Part shown: positions 8,230 to 16,834 of the stretch, piece after piece | Layout of the letters: each line of letters begins with the position of its first letter | How positions within the stretch are numbered: position 1 is the first letter of the stretch | DNA from: Streptomyces albofaciens JCM 4342 | GTDB lineage: Bacteria; Actinomycetota; Actinomycetes; Streptomycetales; Streptomycetaceae | Length of the DNA stretch: 64,000 nt | Direction: 5' to 3' | NCBI RefSeq assembly: GCF_008634025.1 | Contig: NZ_PDCM01000002.1 | Location: forward strand, 806,001 to 870,000 | Position numbers and translations under genes: made by a program | Notes under the pieces: model-generated | Told to the model about the DNA's origin: nothing | The model's database searches: none | What the model saw: the letters and a program-made list of their open reading frames with translations, nothing else

Positions 8230-9288
8230 ATGCGCGACCGACGGACTCACCAGCTGCACCGCGTGGTCCGGCGCTCCTCCCGGGCCGGGAGCGGCCCGCC
8301 ACCGGCCGGGGTCCGCCGGCGTCCGCAGCCGGACCGGCCCCGCCTGGTCGAGCTGGCGCCGGTCCTGCTCGCCTCCGTCGTCGCCGTGCTGAGCCTGTGG
8401 TTCTCCGACCGCCAGGTGAGCAACCAGTTGCGGATCGCCCGGGACGAGCCGAGCGCCACGAAGGAAGGGCAGATCACCGGGCGGTACACCGCGGCCGTGG
8501 GCCGGCTCGGCGAGGATGCGGTGGACGTGCGCCAGGGCGGCATCCACGCTCTCCAGCGCATCATGGAGGACCGCCCCCGCGACCACCCCACCATCGCCGA
8601 CGTCCTGGCCGCCTACATCCGCACGCATGCCGGCACCCCGCCGAAAGGCGGCAAGCAGGTGCCACCCGATGTCCTGGCCGCGCTCGACGTGATCAGCGGC
8701 CGGAACCCCGCCCACGACGGCTCCTTCGTCCCCGGCCTCCGCTCCACCCACCTTCCCGGTGTCGAACTGGGCCGGGACCCCACGTCCCCCGTCGCCGCCG
8801 ACCACCGGCGGGCCCAGTTGCGCAGGGCGACCCTCCGTGACGCCGGCCTGAGGGGCGCGCATCCGAGCGGCGCGGACCTGCGGGGCGCGCGGCTCGCGCG
8901 CGCCGACCTGGCCGACGCGGATCTGCGCGAGGCGGACCTCCGGGAGGCCACGCCGGCCCGGGCGAACCTGCGCGGCGCGGAGCTGTCCGACGCCGGCCTG
9001 CGCATGGCGGACCTGCGGTTCGCGGACCTCCGCGACGCGGACCTGTGGGGCACCGACCTGTGCGGCGCGGACCTGTACCGGGCGAACCTGGCCGGCCTGG
9101 AGCTCAGCGAGTCGGACCTGGACGGAGCCGACCTGCGCGGTGCGGATCTCACGGACGCGGCGGTGGCGACGAGCCAGGTCCTCGCGACCCGCATCGACGC
9201 GAGGACCAAGCTCCCACCGGACATCGCCGACGATCCGGACGTACGGGCGCGGATCGCTCAGGCCGAGGCGGAGGACGACGGCTTCTGA
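8230..9288 (+). CDS. oxyO: OxyO, membrane-anchored pentapeptide-repeat protein
   Basis: 352 residues. A basic N-terminus leads to one hydrophobic segment (about residues 38-57, 'LAPVLLASVVAVLSLW'). Residues about 195-315 are a run of A(D/N)LxX pentapeptide repeats that should fold as a right-handed quadrilateral helix. The central part contains 'RQGGIHALQRIM', common in actinobacterial pentapeptide membrane proteins. No role in OTC assembly is established; a regulatory or protective role is only a guess. It lies after the oxyN terminator and converges on oxyP. The ATG at 8230 has no strong Shine-Dalgarno, so the start is less sure. Confidence 0.82.
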   Translation: MRDRRTHQLHRVVRRSSRAGSGPPPAGVRRRPQPDRPRLVELAPVLLASVVAVLSLWFSDRQVSNQLRIARDEPSATKEGQITGRYTAAVGRLGEDAVDVRQGGIHALQRIMEDRPRDHPTIADVLAAYIRTHAGTPPKGGKQVPPDVLAALDVISGRNPAHDGSFVPGLRSTHLPGVELGRDPTSPVAADHRRAQLRRATLRDAGLRGAHPSGADLRGARLARADLADADLREADLREATPARANLRGAELSDAGLRMADLRFADLRDADLWGTDLCGADLYRANLAGLELSESDLDGADLRGADLTDAAVATSQVLATRIDARTKLPPDIADDPDVRARIAQAEAEDDGF

Positions 9289-9315
9289 CCGGTACCGGCC
9301 GTCGCTCCGCACCCC

Positions 9316-10338
9316 TCAGGGAATGCGGTACCCCTCGGCCCGCAGGGCGTCCATCGCCTCTCCCAAAGCCACCCGGTCGTCCTCCGGCCCGCCCGCCCGC
9401 TTCGGCGACAGCGGTACGACCGCGCAGTCCCCGCGGCGTACGGAGGGGTGCCGCAGAGCCAGGCTGGACAGCGTACGGCCGGGTCCCGCCTCGACCACCA
9501 CCAGCCCGCCGGGCGACAGCAGCCCGTCCAGAGCGGGCCAGAAGCGCACCTGGTCCACCGGATGCGCCGCCCAGTACGCGGGGTCGGCGACCTGCTGTGC
9601 CGTCAGCGGTGCCGCCGTGTAGCAGGAGTGCACCACGGTGCGCGGCGGCCGGCGTTCCACCGTCGCGAGCACCGCCTCGGCGCCCTTGGCGTGCGGGGCG
9701 ATCGCCGGACTGTGGAACGGGCTGAGCGCCGGGACCCGCTGGGCGGCGATGCCGCGGGCCCGCAGGGTCTCCCCCACGGCCCGCAGCGCGTCCTCCGGTC
9801 CCCCGAGCACGGTCTGCCGCGGCGCGTTGACGGCGCCGACCACCACCCCGCCGCCCAGGAAGGGTTCCAGCGACGCGGCGGACTCCGCCACCGCCAGCAT
9901 GCCGCCCGGGGGCGCCGCCGTCAGCCGCGTCACCCGGTCCAGCACCACCCGCGCGGCGTCACGCACCGAGAACACCCCGGCGAGCGTCGCGGCCGCCATC
10001 TCGCCGATGCTGTGGCCCAGCAGCGCCACCGGGCGGATGCCCCAGCTCGTCACCAGCCGGCCCAGCGCGTGATCGACGGCGAACAACAGCGGCTGGGCCC
10101 GCAGGACGTGGTCCACCGGCAGGTCCGGCCGCTCGGCCAGCCAGTCGGCGCGCATCCGGGCGCCCTCGGCGCCCATCGCGCCCAGCACCTCGTCGACGGC
10201 CTCGGCGAAGACCGGCTCGGCCGCGTACAGCCCCGCCGCCATCCGCCGGTACTGGGACCCCTGGCCGGGCAGCAGCAGCGCCACCGGCCGGGGCGCCCGT
10301 GCGGCGGGCACCCCGGCGGCCTCCGTGTCCGCCGTCAC
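9316..10338 (-). CDS. oxyP: OxyP, malonyl-CoA:ACP acyltransferase-like protein
   Basis: 340 residues of the FabD/PKS acyltransferase family. 'LPGQGSQYRRM' forms the oxyanion loop near residue 24 and 'GHSIGEMAAA' holds the nucleophilic Ser near 107; 'FHSPAI' carries the catalytic His. In type II systems with non-acetate starters such enzymes load or edit the starter unit, and OTC uses malonamate. OxyP is therefore a candidate starter editor, with malonyl transfer possibly also supplied by primary-metabolism FabD. The start is GTG 10338, and the GTGA overlap with the oxyQ stop indicates translational coupling. It is the last gene of oxyR-Q-P. Confidence 0.88.
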   Translation of the reverse strand: MTADTEAAGVPAARAPRPVALLLPGQGSQYRRMAAGLYAAEPVFAEAVDEVLGAMGAEGARMRADWLAERPDLPVDHVLRAQPLLFAVDHALGRLVTSWGIRPVALLGHSIGEMAAATLAGVFSVRDAARVVLDRVTRLTAAPPGGMLAVAESAASLEPFLGGGVVVGAVNAPRQTVLGGPEDALRAVGETLRARGIAAQRVPALSPFHSPAIAPHAKGAEAVLATVERRPPRTVVHSCYTAAPLTAQQVADPAYWAAHPVDQVRFWPALDGLLSPGGLVVVEAGPGRTLSSLALRHPSVRRGDCAVVPLSPKRAGGPEDDRVALGEAMDALRAEGYRIP

Positions 10339-11414
10339 GTCAGCCGGGCGGCGGCCGCGGCGATGCGTTCGTCGGTCGCGGTGAACGCGATCCGTACGTA
10401 CCGCTCACCGGCCTCGCCGTAGAAGGCACCGGGTGCGACGAGGATGCCGAGGTCGGCCAGCTTCTGTACGGCGGGCCAGCACTGCTCGCCCCGGGTGGCC
10501 CACAGGAACAGGCCGCCTTCGGAGTGCTCGACGCGGAACCCGGCCCCCTCCAGGGCCGTGCGCAGCACGCGCCGCCGGTGTGTGTACCGGTCCCGCTGCC
10601 GCTCGACGTGGGCGTCGTCCTCCAGGGCGGCCACCATGGCCGCCTGTACGGGCGCCGGGACGGCGTGCCCGGCGTGCTTGCGCACCTGGAGGAGGCGGGC
10701 GACCAGGGCCGGGTCGCCCGAGCAGATGCCCGCGCGGTAGCCCGCGAGGTTGGACCGCTTGGACAGCGAGTGGACCGCCAGCAGGCCTTCGTGGCTGCCG
10801 CCGCACACCGCCGGGTCCAGCAGCGACACCGGCCGCCGGTCCCACCCGTACTCGATGTAGCACTCGTCGTTGACGAGGACGGCGCCCCGGTCCCGCGCCC
10901 AGGCCACGATCTCGCGCAGTTCGGGGACGGACAGCACCCGGCCCTCCGGGTTGGACGGCGAGTTGAGCCAGACCACCTTCACCGGTTCGCCGCCGAGCTC
11001 CAGCGGTGAGTCCACCGGCCGGCCCCGCGCGCCCGCGAGGCGCGCGCTGACGTCGAAGGTGGGGAACGCCAGCCGCGGAAAGGCCACCGTGTCGCCCGGG
11101 CCGGTGCCCAGCATCGCCGGGAGCCAGGCGATCAGCTCCTTGGTGCCGACCGCGGGCAGTACGGCCGAGGGGTCCACCGGCACGCCCAGGCGGCGGCGCA
11201 GCCAGGCGGCCGCCGCTTCGCGGAGCGCGGGCGTCCCCTCGGTGGGCGGGTAGCCGGGCGCGTCGGCCGCCGCCGCGAGCGCGGCGCGCACCACGTCGGG
11301 GGTGGCGTCGACCGGTTCGCCCAGGGCCAGGTTGACCAGCCCGTCGGGATGGGCCGCGGCCCGCCGTTTGTACGGCAGGAGCACGTCCCACGGGAAATCG
11401 GGCAGTTCCCTCAT
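10335..11414 (-). CDS. oxyQ: OxyQ, PLP-dependent C-4 aminotransferase
   Basis: 359 residues of the class I/II fold-type I aminotransferases, most like N-succinyldiaminopimelate aminotransferases (DapC). The PLP lysine is in 'HSLSKRSNLAGYRAG', the pyridine-nitrogen Asp in 'LVNDECYIEYG', and 'WLNSPSNPEGR' and 'RIAFT' carry cofactor and carboxylate contacts. In OTC biosynthesis OxyQ aminates 4-keto-anhydrotetracycline before OxyT methylates the amine. The ATG at 11414 overlaps the oxyR stop (ATGA) and its own stop overlaps the oxyP start, making a tight three-gene operon. Sequence alone could suggest lysine biosynthesis; the setting decides for OxyQ. Confidence 0.9.
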   Translation of the reverse strand: MRELPDFPWDVLLPYKRRAAAHPDGLVNLALGEPVDATPDVVRAALAAAADAPGYPPTEGTPALREAAAAWLRRRLGVPVDPSAVLPAVGTKELIAWLPAMLGTGPGDTVAFPRLAFPTFDVSARLAGARGRPVDSPLELGGEPVKVVWLNSPSNPEGRVLSVPELREIVAWARDRGAVLVNDECYIEYGWDRRPVSLLDPAVCGGSHEGLLAVHSLSKRSNLAGYRAGICSGDPALVARLLQVRKHAGHAVPAPVQAAMVAALEDDAHVERQRDRYTHRRRVLRTALEGAGFRVEHSEGGLFLWATRGEQCWPAVQKLADLGILVAPGAFYGEAGERYVRIAFTATDERIAAAAARLT

Positions 11415-11839
11415 CGCCGTCCTCCGTCCTCGGCCGTGACTTTGCGTGCGTGGACCCCGGTGGACAGGTCCCCTTCGATCCCCCAGGTGACGATGCGCCG
11501 GGGGTGGATGCGGATCATCTCGTCGGCGCAGTGCGGCCGGTGCTCCCGGCCGCCGGTGGGCAGCGCCTCGGCCGTGCCGTGGATGACGACGGCCCGGACC
11601 ACCTCCGGGTCGCGGCACGGCACGTCGTCCACGACGAAGGCGACCTTGTCGTTCTTGGCCACGTTCCGGAACTTGCGGCTGCGGCCCATGTCCCGGCCGG
11701 TGATCTCGATGGTGCCGCGCTCCTCGTCGATCTCGAACGAGACGGGCACGTTGTGGGGTTCTCCGTAGGCGCCGACCGTCGCCAGACGGCCGTAGCCCTG
11801 CGCGCGCAGGTAGGTGATTTCCTTCTGGGTGAACGGCAT
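11411..11839 (-). CDS. oxyR: OxyR, F420/FMN split-barrel reductase
   Basis: 142 residues of the pyridoxamine-phosphate-oxidase-like split barrel. It shows 'MPFTQKEITYLRAQGYGRLATVG' style entry (strand 1), 'GRDMGRSRKFRNVAKNDKV' as the phosphate-binding turn and 'VVIHGTAEAL' as a core strand. PPOX-class members use F420H2 or FMN. OxyR and its chlortetracycline counterpart carry out the last step, reduction of the 5a,11a double bond after OxyS hydroxylation. The ATG at 11839 is preceded by GAGG. It is first in the oxyR-Q-P operon and diverges from oxyS across a promoter with SARP-like repeats. Confidence 0.9.
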   Translation of the reverse strand: MPFTQKEITYLRAQGYGRLATVGAYGEPHNVPVSFEIDEERGTIEITGRDMGRSRKFRNVAKNDKVAFVVDDVPCRDPEVVRAVVIHGTAEALPTGGREHRPHCADEMIRIHPRRIVTWGIEGDLSTGVHARKVTAEDGGRR

Positions 11840-11886
11840 GGGCGTCCTCGGTGTCCGTAGGGTCCCGGACACGCTACGAACCCCGC

Positions 11887-11904
11887 TTCGAGCCCACTTC
11901 GAGC
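11887..11904. promoter_or_regulatory. SARP-type direct repeats between oxyR and oxyS
   Basis: Two identical heptamers, TTCGAGC at 11887 and TTCGAGC at 11898, are 11 bp apart. A looser CGAA half-site lies at 11877, one base out of phase. The same heptamer occurs in the oxyI/oxyJ region. The spacing and sequence fit a SARP activator such as OtcR acting on the divergent oxyR and oxyS promoters. Confidence 0.6.
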
Positions 11905-11990
11905 CTCCCGCTCCGGATTCCGGCTGGACGGTGCCTTGAGTGCGCGCGGTCAGCATGCTCGGCGGCAACCCACTGATCCGAGGAGCGTGT

Positions 11991-13502
11991 ATGCGGTACG
12001 ACGTGGTGATCGCCGGCGCCGGGCCGACCGGCCTGATGCTCGCCTGCGAACTGCGCCTGGCCGGTGCCAGGACCCTGGTGCTGGAACGTCTGGCGGAGCC
12101 GGTCGACTTCTCCAAGGCCCTCGGTGTGCACGCGCGCACCGTCGAGCTGCTGGACATGCGCGGCCTGGGCGAGCAGTTCCAGGCCGACGCGCCGAAGCTG
12201 CGCGGCGGGAACTTCGCCAGCCTCGGAGTCCCCCTGGACTTCTCGTCGTTCGACACCCGGCACCCGTACGCGCTGTTCGTCCCCCAGGTGCGTACCGAGG
12301 AGCTGCTGACCGGGCGGGCCCTGGAGCTGGGGGCCGAGCTGCGGCGCGGGCACGCGGTGACGTCGCTGGCACAGGACGCCGACGGCGTGACCGTCTCCGT
12401 CACCGGGCCCGAGGGACCGTACGAGGTCGAGTGCGCGTACCTGGTGGGCTGCGACGGCGGCGGCAGCACCGTACGCAAACTGCTCGGCATCGACTTCCCC
12501 GGGCAGGACCCGCACATGTTCGCGGTGATCGCGGACGCCCGGTTCCGCGAGGAACTGCCGCACGGGGAGGGCATGGGCCCGATGCGGCCCTACGGCGTCA
12601 TGCGGCACGACCTGCGCGCCTGGTTCGCCGCCTTCCCGCTGGAGCCGGACATCTACCGGGCCACGGTCGCCTTCTTCGACCGGCCCTACGCCGACCGCCG
12701 GGCGCCGGTCACCGAGGAGGACGTGCGGGCCGCGCTCACCGAGGTGGCCGGCAGCGACTTCGGGATGCACGACGTGCGCTGGCTGTCCCGGCTCACCGAC
12801 ACCTCGCGCCAGGCCGAGCGGTACCGCGACGGCCGGGTCCTGCTGGCGGGCGACGCCTGCCACATCCACCTGCCCGCGGGCGGCCAGGGCCTCAACCTGG
12901 GGTTCCAGGACGCGGTGAATCTCGGCTGGAAGCTGGGCGCGACCATCGCGGGCACGGCTCCGCCGGAGCTGCTGGACACCTACGAGGCCGAGCGCCGCCC
13001 GGTCGCCGCGGGCGTGCTGCGCAACACCCGCGCACAGGCGGTGCTGATCGACCCGGACCCGCGTTTCGAGGGGCTGCGGGAGCTGATGATCGAGCTGCTG
13101 CACGTCCCGGAGACCAACCGCTATCTGGCGGGCCTCATCTCGGCGCTGGACGTGCGGTACTCCATGCCGGGCGAGCACCCGCTGCTGGGGCGCCGCGTCC
13201 CGGACCTGCCGCTGGTCACCGAGGGCGGCACGCGGCAACTGAGCACGTACTTCCACGCGGCGCGCGGCGTCCTGCTGACGCTCGGCTCCGACCAGGCGCT
13301 CGGCGACGAGGCCGCGGCGTGGAAGGACCGGGTGGACCTGGTCGCGGCCGAGGGTGTCGCGGAGCCCGGTTCCGCGGTGGACGGGCTGGCCGCGCTGCTC
13401 GTCCGGCCCGACGGCTACATCTGCTGGACCGCGGCCCCGCAGACGGGTGCGGACGGGCTCACCGACGCCCTGCGCACCTGGTTCGGGCCGCCCGCCGTGT
13501 GA
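11991..13502 (+). CDS. oxyS: OxyS, anhydrotetracycline hydroxylase
   Basis: 503-residue FAD monooxygenase of the same fold as OxyL. 'IAGAGPTGLML' binds FAD at residues 7-17, 'GCDGGGSTVRK' is the DG motif near 152, and 'AGDACHIHLPAGGQG' lies near 285. OxyS hydroxylates anhydrotetracycline at C-6 and, in the OTC pathway, C-5, giving the substrate of OxyR. The ATG at 11991 is chosen because GAGGAG lies 7 bases upstream; an in-frame GTG at 11940 would add 17 residues and has no site. It diverges from oxyR and is followed 94 bp later by oxyT. Confidence 0.92.
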   Translation: MRYDVVIAGAGPTGLMLACELRLAGARTLVLERLAEPVDFSKALGVHARTVELLDMRGLGEQFQADAPKLRGGNFASLGVPLDFSSFDTRHPYALFVPQVRTEELLTGRALELGAELRRGHAVTSLAQDADGVTVSVTGPEGPYEVECAYLVGCDGGGSTVRKLLGIDFPGQDPHMFAVIADARFREELPHGEGMGPMRPYGVMRHDLRAWFAAFPLEPDIYRATVAFFDRPYADRRAPVTEEDVRAALTEVAGSDFGMHDVRWLSRLTDTSRQAERYRDGRVLLAGDACHIHLPAGGQGLNLGFQDAVNLGWKLGATIAGTAPPELLDTYEAERRPVAAGVLRNTRAQAVLIDPDPRFEGLRELMIELLHVPETNRYLAGLISALDVRYSMPGEHPLLGRRVPDLPLVTEGGTRQLSTYFHAARGVLLTLGSDQALGDEAAAWKDRVDLVAAEGVAEPGSAVDGLAALLVRPDGYICWTAAPQTGADGLTDALRTWFGPPAV

Positions 13503-13596
13503 GCCCCCGGCCCGCCACGGGAGATGCCCGGCCCTCCGTGCGCGCCGCCCGGCTCCCGGTTCCCTGCCCCGTCCCCCTTCCAGGCCAAGGAGATTC

Positions 13597-14631
13597 ATGA
13601 CCACCGCACCGCTCGCACCCGTGGCCCAGGCCCGCTCGCTGCTGCACCTGACCACCGCCTACCACCAGGCGAAGGCCCTGCACAGCGCCGTGGAACTGGG
13701 CCTGTTCGACCTGCTCGCCGACGGACCCGCGACCGTCGGGGAGGTGAAGGACCGGCTGCGGATCGTCCATCCGCTGGCCAAGGAGTTCCTCGACGCGCTC
13801 GTGGCGCTGGAGTTGCTGGAGACGGACGGCGACCGCTACCGCAACGCGCCCGCGGCCCAGGCGTTCCTGGTGTCCGGCGCCCCCGAGTACCTGGGCGGCA
13901 CCGTCCTGCAGCACGCCCGCAAGCACTACCACGTATGGGCCGGGCTGACGACGGCGCTCCAGGAGGGCGAGGCGGGTTCCGGCGCCGAGGCGCACGGGCC
14001 CGAGGCGTACCCCAAGCACTACGAGGACCCGGACCGCGCCCGTCAGGTCATGGCGCACTTCGACACCTTCAGTTCCTTCACCGCCGAGGAGCTGGCGCGC
14101 CGCGTCGACTGGAGCGGGTACGGGTCCTTCGTCGACATCGGCGGCGCCCGGGGCAACCTGGCGACGCGGGTGGCGCTGGCCCATCCGCACCTGAGCGGCG
14201 CCGTGTTCGACCTGCCCGCGCTGGCGCCGCTGGCCGGCGAGCTGATCCGTGAGCGCGGCCTGGAAGGCCGCGTCCGCTTCCACGGCGGCGACTTCCTGAC
14301 CGATCCGCTGCCGTCCGCGGACGCCGTGGTGACCGGGCACGTCCTGCCCGACTGGCCCGTACCGCAGCGGCGCAAACTCCTCGCGCGCATCCACGAGGCG
14401 CTGCCCTCCGGCGGGGCGCTGGTGGTCTACGACCTGATGACGGACCCGGCCACCACGACGGTGCACGATGTGCTGCAACGCCTCAACCACGGCCTGATCC
14501 GCGGCGACAGCTCGTCCAGCAGCGTGGCGGAGTACCGCGCGGAGATCGAGGAGGCCGGCTTCCGGGTGCGGCAGGCGGAGCGGATCGACAACCTCCTCGG
14601 CGACTGGCTGATAGTCGCCGTCAAGCCCTGA
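13597..14631 (+). CDS. oxyT: OxyT, N,N-dimethyltransferase
   Basis: 344-residue SAM-dependent methyltransferase of the O-methyltransferase family 2. Residues 1-100 are the winged-helix dimerisation part; the SAM site is 'FVDIGGARGNLATRVA' near residue 180, followed by 'VFDLPAL' (acidic ribose contact) and 'ITGHVLPDW'-type strand 4. Residues typical of an O-methyltransferase His base are replaced around 'VLPDWP', consistent with an N-methyl acceptor. OxyT adds both methyl groups to the C-4 amine made by OxyQ. The ATG at 13597 follows AAGGAG. It probably shares a transcript with oxyS. Confidence 0.9.
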   Translation: MTTAPLAPVAQARSLLHLTTAYHQAKALHSAVELGLFDLLADGPATVGEVKDRLRIVHPLAKEFLDALVALELLETDGDRYRNAPAAQAFLVSGAPEYLGGTVLQHARKHYHVWAGLTTALQEGEAGSGAEAHGPEAYPKHYEDPDRARQVMAHFDTFSSFTAEELARRVDWSGYGSFVDIGGARGNLATRVALAHPHLSGAVFDLPALAPLAGELIRERGLEGRVRFHGGDFLTDPLPSADAVVTGHVLPDWPVPQRRKLLARIHEALPSGGALVVYDLMTDPATTTVHDVLQRLNHGLIRGDSSSSSVAEYRAEIEEAGFRVRQAERIDNLLGDWLIVAVKP

Positions 14632-14719
14632 CCCTCCGTGGCGGCCCTTGCTACCGTGATCATGCCCGTGGGTGTGTCCCCACCGGGCGGATCAGAGCTA
14701 CGTCAGAGAGGGCGGAACG

Positions 14720-14827
14720 ATGCGGCAGGCGACCACGAATCCGGCAGGAAAGGTCCGCATCACGACGCAGAGGAATCCGAACCCCCTCCATGAACAAGCT
14801 GAATCTGGGCATCCTGGCCCACGTTGA
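14720..14827 (+). CDS. Short leader ORF overlapping the otrA start
   Basis: A 35-codon frame starts at ATG 14720 behind a GGGCGG-type site and ends at TGA 14825-14827, 38 bases inside otrA in another frame. otrA itself has no good Shine-Dalgarno directly before its ATG (a CCCCCTCC run lies there). Translation of the leader could therefore control otrA by coupling or attenuation. Leader peptides are known for tet(M)-type resistance genes. No peptide has been shown here. Confidence 0.35.
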   Translation: MRQATTNPAGKVRITTQRNPNPLHEQAESGHPGPR

Positions 14828-16775
14828 CGCCGGCAAGACCAGCCTCACCGAGCGCCTGCTGCACCGCACCGGAGTGATCGACGAGGCCGGCAGCGTGGAC
14901 GCCGGCACCACGACGACCGACTCGATGGAGCTGGAGCGGCAGCGCGGCATCACCATCCGGTCCGCCGTGGCCACGTTCGTCCTGGACGACCTCAAGGTCA
15001 ACCTCATCGACACCCCGGGGCACTCCGACTTCATCTCCGAGGTCGAGCGGGCCCTCGCGGTGCTCGACGGCGCGGTCCTGGTCGTCTCGGCCGTCGAGGG
15101 CGTCCAGCCGCAGACCCGCATCCTGATGCGGACCCTGCGCAGGCTGGACATCCCCACGCTGGTCTTCGTCAACAAGATCGACCGGGGCGGCGCGCGCCCC
15201 GACGGTGTGCTGCGGGAGATCCGCGACCGGCTCACCCCCGCCGCGGTGGCGCTGTCCGCCGTGGCGGACGCCGGCACGCCGCGGGCCCGCGCGACCGCGC
15301 TCGGACCGGACACCGACCCGGACTTCGCCGTCCGGGTCGGTGAGCTGCTGGCCGACCACGACGACGCCTTCCTCACCGCCTACCTGGACGAGGAACGGGT
15401 GCTGACCGAGAAGGAGTACGCGGAGGAACTGGCCGCGCAGACCGCGCGCGGTCTGGTGCACCCGGTGTTCTTCGGGTCCGCGCTGACCGGCGAGGGTCTG
15501 GACCACCTGGTGCGCGGGATCCGCGAGTTGCTGCCGTCCGTGCACGACTCGGGGGACGAGCCGCTGCGGGCCACCGTGTTCAAGGTGGACCGCGGTGCGC
15601 GCGGCGAGGCCGTCGCGTATCTGCGGCTGGTCTCCGGGACGCTGGGCACCCGCGATCCGGTGACACTGCACCGCGTCGACCACACCGGCCGGGTCACCGA
15701 GCACGGCGGGCGGATCACCGCGCTGCGGGTCTTCGAGCACGGGTCGGCCACCCGGGAGGTCCGGGCGACCGCCGGGGACATCGCGCAGGCGTGGGGCCTG
15801 AAGGACGTACGGGTCGGCGACCGGGCCGGGCACCTCGACGGGCCGCCGCCGCGGAACTTCTTCGCCCCGCCCAGCCTGGAGACCGTGATCAGGCCGGAGC
15901 GTCCGGCGGACGCCGGGCGGCTGCACGCCGCGCTGCGCATGCTGGACGAGCAGGACCCCTCGATCGATCTGCGCCAGGACGAGGAGAACGCGGCCGGCGC
16001 GGTGGTCCGCCTCTACGGAGAGGTGCAGAAGGAGATCCTCGGCAGCACGCTGGCGGAGTCCTTCGGCGTACGTGTGCGCTTCGACCCGACCCGTACGGTC
16101 TGCATCGAGAAGCCCGTGGGGACGGGCGAGGCGCTGATCGAGCTGGACACCCGGACGCACAACTACTTCTGGGCGACCGTGGGCCTGCGCGTCGGGCCGG
16201 CCGAGCCGGGCGCGGGCATCACCTTCCGCCTGGCGGTGGAACTGGGCTCGCTCCCCCTGGCCTTCCACAAGGCCATCGAGGAGACGGTGCACACCACCCT
16301 GCGGCACGGTCTGTACGGCTGGCAGGTCACCGACTGCGCCGTCACCCTGACCCGTACCGGCTTCGCCAGCCCGGTCAGCGCGGCCGACGACTTCCGCAAG
16401 GCCACGCCGCTGGTCCTGATGGACGCGCTCCGGCAGGCCGGTACCGAGGTGCACGAGCCGGTCAGCGCCTTCGAGCTGGAGGTGCCCGCCACCCGGCTCA
16501 GCCCGGTGCTGGCGAAACTCGCCGAGCTGGGCGCGACTCCCGGCGTGCCCACGGCCGAGGGGGACGTCTTCCGGCTGGAGGGCACGATGCCGACCAGCCT
16601 CGTGCACGACTTCAACCAGCGGGTTCCCGGACTGACCCAGGGAGAGGGGGTGTTCGTGGCCGAGCACCGGGGCTACCGGCCCGCGGCCGGACGGCCGCCC
16701 GTGCGGCCGCGGCCCGAGGGGCCCAACCCGCTCAACCGGGACGAGTACATCCTGCACGTGCTCAAGCGCGTCTGA
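14790..16775 (+). CDS. otrA: OtrA, tetracycline resistance ribosomal protection GTPase
   Basis: 661 residues, EF-G-like, matching OtrA/Tet(M) in length and layout. G1 is 'AHVDAGKTSL' (residues 10-19), G2 contains 'RGITI', G3 'DTPGH', G4 'NKID' and G5 'GSAL'; domain IV and the C-terminal helix ending 'EYILHVLKRV' follow. The protein removes tetracycline from the ribosomal A site and protects the producer. It closes the right side of the OTC cluster, 158 bp after oxyT. It has a poor ribosome-binding site and a small upstream frame, which may mean induced translation. A strong bidirectional terminator follows the stop. Confidence 0.95.
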   Translation: MNKLNLGILAHVDAGKTSLTERLLHRTGVIDEAGSVDAGTTTTDSMELERQRGITIRSAVATFVLDDLKVNLIDTPGHSDFISEVERALAVLDGAVLVVSAVEGVQPQTRILMRTLRRLDIPTLVFVNKIDRGGARPDGVLREIRDRLTPAAVALSAVADAGTPRARATALGPDTDPDFAVRVGELLADHDDAFLTAYLDEERVLTEKEYAEELAAQTARGLVHPVFFGSALTGEGLDHLVRGIRELLPSVHDSGDEPLRATVFKVDRGARGEAVAYLRLVSGTLGTRDPVTLHRVDHTGRVTEHGGRITALRVFEHGSATREVRATAGDIAQAWGLKDVRVGDRAGHLDGPPPRNFFAPPSLETVIRPERPADAGRLHAALRMLDEQDPSIDLRQDEENAAGAVVRLYGEVQKEILGSTLAESFGVRVRFDPTRTVCIEKPVGTGEALIELDTRTHNYFWATVGLRVGPAEPGAGITFRLAVELGSLPLAFHKAIEETVHTTLRHGLYGWQVTDCAVTLTRTGFASPVSAADDFRKATPLVLMDALRQAGTEVHEPVSAFELEVPATRLSPVLAKLAELGATPGVPTAEGDVFRLEGTMPTSLVHDFNQRVPGLTQGEGVFVAEHRGYRPAAGRPPVRPRPEGPNPLNRDEYILHVLKRV

Positions 16776-16780
16776 ACCGG

Positions 16781-16834
16781 CACCGGACCGTGCCCCGCGG
16801 CGGTTTCCCGTCGCGGGGCACGGTCCGGTGTTTT
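16781..16834. terminator. Bidirectional terminator between otrA and otcG
   Basis: A perfect 19-bp inverted repeat (16781-16799 with 16812-16830) with a 12-base loop is followed by TTTT on the + strand. It lies between two convergent genes, 5 bp after the otrA stop and touching the otcG stop, and should stop transcription from both sides. Confidence 0.88.

Noticed and set aside
10335..11414. Housekeeping dapC
   Set aside because: The protein resembles DapC, but it overlaps oxyR and oxyP by ATGA/GTGA junctions in the OTC cluster, so it is the C-4 aminotransferase.
11940..11990. Upstream GTG start for oxyS
   Set aside because: It has no Shine-Dalgarno and would add residues before the FAD motif; ATG 11991 has GAGGAG at the right distance.
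14760..16757. A long open frame antisense to otrA (about 665 codons)
   Set aside because: It mirrors the codon third-position GC bias of otrA, has no family features and no ribosome-binding site. Similar antisense shadows cover most genes here.
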